NCBI GenBank assembly: GCA_019639235.1
Contig: JAHBSG010000007.1
Location: forward strand, 1-64,000
Origin: Acidobacteriota bacterium
Lineage (GTDB): Bacteria; Acidobacteriota; Blastocatellia; Pyrinomonadales; Pyrinomonadaceae
DNA length: 64,000 bases
Reading direction: 5' to 3'
Position numbers and translations under genes: made by a program. This document shows positions 59,398-64,000 of this stretch, in pieces (the first letter of the stretch is position 1; each line of letters starts with the position of its first letter). The notes under the pieces were generated by a model. That model was not told the DNA's origin and searched no databases. It saw nothing but the letters and a program-made list of their open reading frames with translations.

Positions 59398-61260
59398 ATG
59401 GCGAAAGCAAAAGTAAAAACGACAGTCGACGCACCGACCGTAAACGCGGTGGTCGGGGATTTCAATACGAACGGCCGTGTGCACGAGTTCCGGTTTCTGC
59501 GGATCGGCCGACTCTTTCCATCGCTAACAAATCCGCGCAGACGGTTTCCGGATGCATCGATCGAAGAGCTTGCCGGATCGATCCGCGAAAAGGGAGTTCT
59601 CGAACCGCTGATAGTTCGCGTACCGCCAACGGCCGAGGACGGGGAAATAGGACCGATCGAAGCCTTTGAAATCGTCTGCGGTGAGCGCCGATACCGGGCG
59701 GCGAAGGCTGCCGGGCTTGAGACGGTGCCGTGCCTGATCCGGGACCTGACCGACGAGCAGGTCCTCGACATCCAGATCCACGAGAACCTTCACCGCGAGG
59801 ACGTCCATCCGATGGACGAAGCCCTTGGCTACAAGTTTCTGATGGAAAAGATCGGATGCGAGGTCGCTGAGGTTGCGGCACGCGTCGGGAAGTCCGAGGC
59901 CTACGTCCTCGGCCGGCTGAAATTGAACGCGCTTATCCCGGAGGTCCAAAAGGATCTCGAGGACGGACTGCTGCCGGTTGGCCATGCCCTTGAGATCGCC
60001 AAGTTCGCCCCGGACTCGCAGTTGAAGCTATTAAACGAAGGAGCCTACGAGACCGACGATAAATGGGACGGCAAGGCCGGGGAATGGATATACAAACCGA
60101 TTAAGTCAAAACCGAAGATCCTGGCCGACTTCCGCGAGTGGATCGCCGAGAAGATCCTTTGGCGGCTCGCGAAGGCTCCCTTCGACCTAAAGGCGACGAA
60201 CCTTCGGCCGGACGGCCTCGCTTGTGTTGTCTGCCCGAACCGGACCGGGGCGAACGCCCTTCTTTTCGATAAGGGCACCGGAAACAACGATTCATGCCTC
60301 GACCCGGCCTGTTGGAATAACAAGGCGAAGGCACACGTTAAGATCACGCGGGAACGCCTGGCCCACGAAGCCTCGGTCAGCATCGAGGAGATCCCGCTGA
60401 TCGATACGGGGTCTTACAGCGGCCGCGACGGCGCATTGGGCTACGATAACTACGTCCTGATCGTAAAGGGGAAGGTCGAGTCATGGAATACCAAACTCTC
60501 GAACAAGCCCTGCGACAAATCGATCACCACGGTCGACGTTTCCCGCGACCAGTACGGCAAACTCGCAACGGTCTGCCTTCGCGAGACGAAATGCAAGGTT
60601 CATTTCGGTAAAGGCGGGTCAGCAACCGCGAGGAGTGCGGGCAAGAACGATGCAATAGCCGAAGCCGCCGAAAAGATCAAGAAACTCGAACGGAAGGAAG
60701 AACTGTTTGATATCGCGGTCGGTGAACGAGTCCGGCACCGCGTTATGCGGTTGGCCGCGGATCATTTCGCAAAGAACGCTGAACTCGGACCGGATCTTGA
60801 TAACATCCTGCCAGAACTGCTTGCCAAGCTGTGGCTGACCGCTACCGGCGGAATAGATGGAGCAACCCGCGGCAACCTAGTCGCTCCGATCATGGCGGCC
60901 GCTACCGACTCGGAAGATGGGTTTGGCAACTTCGGCTATGAACAGCCGACGGTCGCAGATAATTTTCGGAAGCGGCTTTCAGAAGCACATCAGTATCGAA
61001 TGCTCTTCCTTTTCGTTCACGGAAACACGGGTGCGATGTATTACGACGGGTACTCCTCACAATCGGGCGTCCGGAAGATCGCCGAGGAATACAACATCGA
61101 CTACACGCTGCTCGATGCCCAGGTCCGCGTTGAAGTCGCTCAGGAAAAGGCAAAGAAGCACATCGATCTCTTTAAGGCGTATCTCGCCATGGTCGAGGCT
61201 GGGAAGACGAACGCGAAGATCCCGCGGCCGTATGCCCCGAGCTACAAGGCCCCGGCGTAG
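59398..61260 (+). CDS. ParB/RepB/Spo0J-family protein with large C-terminal extension
   Basis: The 620-residue protein has a ParB nuclease-like domain (about 30-130) with the CTP-binding motif CGERRYRAAK (Glu96-Arg97-Arg98) and SLTNPRRRF; an HTH of the KorB/ParB kind follows (VAEVAARVGKSEAYVLGRLKL). The next ~400 residues are specific: a Cys cluster CVVCPNRTG...CLDPACW and then helical sequence. GGAGG lies 6 bp before the ATG. ParA is not seen, so it may act in phage replication or DNA processing rather than partition. Confidence 0.83.
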   Translation: MAKAKVKTTVDAPTVNAVVGDFNTNGRVHEFRFLRIGRLFPSLTNPRRRFPDASIEELAGSIREKGVLEPLIVRVPPTAEDGEIGPIEAFEIVCGERRYRAAKAAGLETVPCLIRDLTDEQVLDIQIHENLHREDVHPMDEALGYKFLMEKIGCEVAEVAARVGKSEAYVLGRLKLNALIPEVQKDLEDGLLPVGHALEIAKFAPDSQLKLLNEGAYETDDKWDGKAGEWIYKPIKSKPKILADFREWIAEKILWRLAKAPFDLKATNLRPDGLACVVCPNRTGANALLFDKGTGNNDSCLDPACWNNKAKAHVKITRERLAHEASVSIEEIPLIDTGSYSGRDGALGYDNYVLIVKGKVESWNTKLSNKPCDKSITTVDVSRDQYGKLATVCLRETKCKVHFGKGGSATARSAGKNDAIAEAAEKIKKLERKEELFDIAVGERVRHRVMRLAADHFAKNAELGPDLDNILPELLAKLWLTATGGIDGATRGNLVAPIMAAATDSEDGFGNFGYEQPTVADNFRKRLSEAHQYRMLFLFVHGNTGAMYYDGYSSQSGVRKIAEEYNIDYTLLDAQVRVEVAQEKAKKHIDLFKAYLAMVEAGKTNAKIPRPYAPSYKAPA

Positions 61261-61278
61261 AAATGGAGGACCGACCGA

Positions 61279-61569
61279 ATGAGCAATTGCAAGAAATGCG
61301 GGGCCGAGATCATTTGGGCTCGGCGAGCTGAGAAGCAGATCGACGGCAGCGTCCGGATCGTTCCCGGGGCGAGGGCGAACCCGATCGATGCTCGGCGTTT
61401 CACGGACGGAAACCTCGTCCTGGATTCCGAGCGTGGGATCTATCGGTTCGCCACGGGGAACGAGCAGGAAATGGCCGAACACGGTGGTAAGCGGCTCTGG
61501 AAATCACATTTTGCTGTATGCCCCGGCGCGGATGATTTTCGACGAAACGGCAAGGCCCAACCTCTATGA
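61279..61569 (+). CDS. Small zinc-ribbon phage protein
   Basis: The 96-residue protein has CKKCG near the start and another Cys (FAVCPGADD) near the end. Overlaps the following gene's start by 4 bp (ATGA). Unknown function, but coupled to the replication initiator-like gene. Confidence 0.6.
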   Translation: MSNCKKCGAEIIWARRAEKQIDGSVRIVPGARANPIDARRFTDGNLVLDSERGIYRFATGNEQEMAEHGGKRLWKSHFAVCPGADDFRRNGKAQPL

Positions 61570-62381
61570 AACACTCGATGTTTGCACAGATCCCGACCTC
61601 GATGATCTGCCGGTTTGGCGAGCTGACCAAGCGGGAGATCATCGTCGTCGCCTTTCTGTTCGCCTCGCGAAACCGAAGGACGGGTTTGTGCAATCCAACG
61701 CAGCGGTCGATTTCTGAGGCGACAGGGATCGCTACATCGCACGTGTCAGTCGCGGTTCGAGGGTTGATCGAGAAGGGGTGGATATCGGATGCCGGGCCGG
61801 ACGGATTCGAGGTGTTGGAAGCACCGGCAGAAGTTACTGATTCGGTAACTTTACCAGGCTTGGAAAGTTACCAAATCGGTAATTCCGAAGTTACTGAATC
61901 GGTAACTTCTGAGGCCCCGGATGTTACCAAATCGGTAAGTGAAGTTACCGAATCGGTAACCCAAAGTTACCAAATCGGTAACTCGCTTATTAAGGATTCT
62001 GAACACAAGGTTGAACACAAGATTAACAGAGAGAGAGAGAGCCGCTCGCGCTCTGCCGATTTCGGTCCGCCGATCGGACCGACGCTCAAGGCAAATCATC
62101 CGGCACTCGTCGCTGTCCGCTCGCTCACCGGCCACCAGCCGGACCGGGCAACGTGGGACGGGATCATCGACGTGCTCGGCGAGGACCCGGACCTCGGGTT
62201 TCTCTCGAAATGCTACACCGATTGGGTCATGCGGGGCTTTCGGAAACAGAACTACGGCTGGATAACGGACTGGTATGCGAATGGAAAACGGAAGAGAACG
62301 AATGCGAATAGTAAAAGCGACGGATCGGGCGGCCGCAGCCGCGGCGGAAAGTCCCTTGCCGATATCGGCATCCGGGACTAA
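61566..62381 (+). CDS. Replisome-organiser-like winged-helix protein, gene carrying internal iterons
   Basis: The 271-residue protein has an N-terminal winged-helix (ELTKREIIVVAFLFASRNRRTGLCNPTQRSISEATGIATSHVSVAVRGLIEKGWI, 19-72). A linker of repeated EVTESVT/SYQIGNS peptides (about 90-140), encoded by six 17-bp DNA repeats, leads to a C-terminal domain (LTGHQPDRATWDGIIDVLG...). The layout, with a DnaC-like gene following and overlapping by 80 bp, matches phage replisome organisers such as lambda O or Rep proteins. Function is inferred. Confidence 0.78.
   Translation: MKHSMFAQIPTSMICRFGELTKREIIVVAFLFASRNRRTGLCNPTQRSISEATGIATSHVSVAVRGLIEKGWISDAGPDGFEVLEAPAEVTDSVTLPGLESYQIGNSEVTESVTSEAPDVTKSVSEVTESVTQSYQIGNSLIKDSEHKVEHKINRERESRSRSADFGPPIGPTLKANHPALVAVRSLTGHQPDRATWDGIIDVLGEDPDLGFLSKCYTDWVMRGFRKQNYGWITDWYANGKRKRTNANSKSDGSGGRSRGGKSLADIGIRD
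61833..61982. other. Putative replication origin: six iterons within the initiator gene
   Basis: Six 17-bp palindromic repeats of form GTTAC(C/T)(A/G)A(A/T)TCGGTAAC start at 61833, 61867, 61890, 61923, 61944 and 61966. The spacings 34, 23, 33, 21, 22 bp are close to two or three helical turns. An AT-richer stretch (about 61984-62035) follows, as in lambda ori. Confidence 0.78.
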
Positions 62382-63036
62382 CTGCGAACGGTGCCACGGA
62401 TCCGGAATGGAGGTCGTCCCCGGCCGCGGCGCTAGGGCTTGCGAGTGTCTTACGAGCTCGATCCGGCAATATCTGCTCGGCCGGATCCCGGAACGTTTTG
62501 CCGGGTGCAGCCTCGCGGCTTTCGAGCCCGATGCCCGCCGGCACCCGATGCAGGCGGAGATCCTCACGGCACTTCGGGCCGATCCCGGGGCGAACTACTT
62601 TCTCTCGGGTTCGTTCGGGACCGGCAAGACGCAGTTTCTCTGGATGCTCTATCGGCAAGCGGTCGAAGGCCGGGAACGGCATCCGGTGGCGTACACGCTG
62701 ATCGGTCTGCTGAACGAGTACCGGTCGGCGTTTGACAATGCGGACCGTCGAATGGATCCCGCCAGGCCGAAGCTGACCGCCGATGTGCTACGGAACTCAA
62801 GTACCAAATATGCGGTATTTCTCGACGATATCGACAAGGCCAGGCCGACCGAGTACGTCGCCGAGCAGGTGTTCGACCTCCTCGACGCGATCTATGCCCA
62901 CGGCCACCAGCTCGTCGTGACGACGAATCTCCCGGCCGTGGAACTGATCGACCACTTCGAGCGTGCTGACGAGCGGTACGGCGGGGCGATCGTCCGACGA
63001 CTTCTTACCAACTCGACCAAGTTCGAGATGTTTTGA
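62302..63036 (+). CDS. DnaC-like helicase-loader ATPase
   Basis: The 244-residue protein (start at ATG 62302 after GGAAGAG; frame open from 62275) has a small zinc site CERCHGSG...CEC in the N-terminus and a AAA+ core: Walker A GSFGTGKT (about 103-110), Walker B YAVFLDDIDK and sensor-like VVTTNLP. DnaC/IstB-type loaders place DnaB helicase on origin DNA. It overlaps the 3' end of the initiator-like gene by 80 bp in another frame. Confidence 0.87.
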   Translation: MRIVKATDRAAAAAAESPLPISASGTNCERCHGSGMEVVPGRGARACECLTSSIRQYLLGRIPERFAGCSLAAFEPDARRHPMQAEILTALRADPGANYFLSGSFGTGKTQFLWMLYRQAVEGRERHPVAYTLIGLLNEYRSAFDNADRRMDPARPKLTADVLRNSSTKYAVFLDDIDKARPTEYVAEQVFDLLDAIYAHGHQLVVTTNLPAVELIDHFERADERYGGAIVRRLLTNSTKFEMF

Positions 63037-63039
63037 TCT

Positions 63040-63282
63040 ATGCCCGAGACCTGGAGAGAAAGAGCCTTGAAGCTGATCGATGAGGAATACCATGACCTCA
63101 GCCGGCGGCACCCGGACCTTTCGCCGGCCGAGATCTGCGCAAGGATGAACCGCGACTGCCCGTTCCGGACCAACGACGCATACGCCCGGGGCGAGTGGAG
63201 CAAGGCCTTCGGTGATTACCGGATCGCCCGGACACGGCCGGACCTCGTCGAACGCTTCAAACTTGACGGACCGCTGTTCTGA
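63040..63282 (+). CDS. Small phage protein
   Basis: The 80-residue protein is helical (WRERALKLIDEEYHDLSRRHPDLSPAEICARMNRDCP). Starts 4 bp after the loader's stop, so it is in the same operon. Not recognised. Confidence 0.6.
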   Translation: MPETWRERALKLIDEEYHDLSRRHPDLSPAEICARMNRDCPFRTNDAYARGEWSKAFGDYRIARTRPDLVERFKLDGPLF

Positions 63283-63286
63283 ACAC

Positions 63287-63499
63287 GTGGAAAAAGAGAC
63301 GCGAACAATCAAGCCATTCCGCTGCCGGCGATGCGGATCGACCGAGGCCCATACGGACGGCGAGACCCTCTACTTTGCCGGCCGGCCGCTGCCGTTCGAG
63401 CCGCTCGAGGTTCGCTTCGCTTGCCGCCAGTGCGGCCGGAAGGTCCGGTGGATCTCAACGAGAAGCGAAAGAAAATTGACCGACCGCGGGCGTTTGTAG
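63287..63499 (+). CDS. Small zinc-ribbon protein (GTG start)
   Basis: From GTG 63287 the 70-residue product has CRRCGS and CRQCGRK zinc-ribbon pairs. The ribosome binding site is poor, and a frame open from 63212 offers other starts. It looks like small phage zinc-ribbon proteins. Confidence 0.5.
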   Translation: MEKETRTIKPFRCRRCGSTEAHTDGETLYFAGRPLPFEPLEVRFACRQCGRKVRWISTRSERKLTDRGRL

Positions 63500-63555
63500 T
63501 ATTTTTTGGCTAACAATTCTGGTCGCCGACCAATTAGCGTCGGTTCGGGGTAATT

Positions 63556-63607
63556 AACGGCTCCGAGTTATCGAGAGAACCTGCTCTCGAAGCTCGGGGC
63601 CGTTTTC
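63556..63607 (+). terminator. Strong hairpin terminator
   Basis: AACGGCTCCGAG...TCGAGAG (63556-63577) and CTCTCGA...CTCGGGGCCGTT (63584-63604) form a long stem followed by TTTTC. It stands 18 bp before the last gene. Confidence 0.85.
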
Positions 63608-63624
63608 ATTTGGCGGAGAGAACG

Positions 63625-64000
63625 GTGACAAAAGCACAGGCAAGAAAACTAGCAAAGCAGATCTTCGACCGGTTCGATAAGCAAATCTTCGAGGCGACGA
63701 ACGGGACCATGATCGAGCCCGCGTTCGTCGCCGGCCTGATCGCAAATGAGGCCGGAAAGGACAGGGCCGGGAATATAAACCGTTCGGCGACCCGGTTCGA
63801 GCCGCACGTGTTCGCGGCACTCAAGGCCGTACGTGACGGCCGACGAACGAGCTACAGCGGGATCCGCCGAGCAGATGTTGCTGACGCCTCGGACAAAGCC
63901 CTTCGAGCCCTCGCGACGTCGTATGAGGCAACGCAGATCATGGGCTGGCACGTGGTCAAGAATCTCCGCTGCACGATCGCAGATCTCCGCAACCCGGACA
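63625..64000 (+). CDS. Lysozyme-like (N-acetylmuramidase-type) protein, cut by the window edge
   Basis: From GTG 63625, after GGCGGAGAGAAC, the frame is open to the end of the window (125 residues) and reads VTKAQARKLAKQIFDRFDK ... NRSATRFEPHVF ... ALATSYEATQIMGWHVVKN. FEPHVF and SYEATQIMGWH are signatures of N-acetylmuramidase/transglycosylase-like lysozymes. It may be an endolysin. The identity is clear by motif; the C-terminus is missing. Confidence 0.7.
   Translation, partial: MTKAQARKLAKQIFDRFDKQIFEATNGTMIEPAFVAGLIANEAGKDRAGNINRSATRFEPHVFAALKAVRDGRRTSYSGIRRADVADASDKALRALATSYEATQIMGWHVVKNLRCTIADLRNPD

Noticed and set aside
61833..61982. Iterons as a CRISPR array
   Set aside because: Repeats of 17 bp with 4-17 bp between, inside a coding frame; no cas genes.

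Overview
The window looks like about 49 kb of chromosome followed by about 14.5 kb of an integrated prophage. Gene content suggests an Acidobacteriota-type organism, perhaps class Blastocatellia: paired DUF1501/DUF1800 secreted proteins, several CRTAC1/ASPIC-UnbV proteins, a PASTA-less Ser/Thr kinase, PilZ paralogues, a methylmalonyl-CoA epimerase/MeaB pair and moderately high GC. This placement is inferred from gene families only; no rRNA is present.

Region 1 (1-24.6 kb): the end of a truncated CDS, an intact IS1595-type insertion sequence, the DUF1501/DUF1800 pair, a HhH-GPD glycosylase, a protein kinase, two tandem PilZ proteins, gyrA, cutA, a LOG-family hydrolase, fabI, a PfkB kinase, mtnP, a TPR protein, a metallo-beta-lactamase-fold hydrolase carrying an in-frame palindrome, a parvulin PPIase, the epimerase, meaB and an upstream hicBA toxin-antitoxin pair. 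Region 2 (25.2-34 kb) is one long leftward operon: TPR lipoprotein, three FG-GAP/ASPIC proteins and an RnfD-like membrane protein. Region 3 (34-49.3 kb) holds housekeeping genes (acyl-CoA dehydrogenase, rluB, scpB, scpA, trpS, M50 protease) mixed with small mobile or repeat-linked genes: a four-helix-bundle protein flanked by inverted heptamer repeats, a UPF0175/PIN pair, and a RAYT transposase with its REP-like palindromes.

The most unusual locus is at 40.3-41.9 kb. An ArsC/Spx-like thioredoxin-fold gene is normally readable only from an internal start, but it extends upstream through an in-frame TGA exactly where the first Cys of the CxxC active site belongs. A second, truncated copy of its 5' part lies 0.9 kb away with the same TGA and an identical 66-bp block. 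This fits a selenoprotein (UxxC). Beside it is a 21-bp tandem array whose units are short palindromes.

Region 4 (49.47-64 kb): tRNA-Ala(CGC) with a tyrosine integrase whose 3' end reads antisense into the tRNA, then an excisionase-like protein, small phage genes, and a leftward lysogeny-type operon (XRE repressor, ImmA/IrrE-type peptidase, small ORF, TIR-domain protein). It is divergent from a second XRE gene, and the promoters there contain repeated ACAT-N3-ATGT operators. The rightward early genes include a zinc-ribbon putative recombination protein, a RuvC-like nuclease, a large ParB-like protein, a replisome-organiser-like winged-helix gene with six 17-bp iterons inside it, a DnaC-like loader overlapping its end, and a lysozyme-like gene cut by the window edge. 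The iterons inside the initiator gene followed by a loader gene resemble the lambda O-P origin layout.

Five intergenic places carry tandem 7-9 bp repeats, mostly as inverted pairs, including the target of the IS1595 element. They resemble the STRR repeats known from cyanobacteria.
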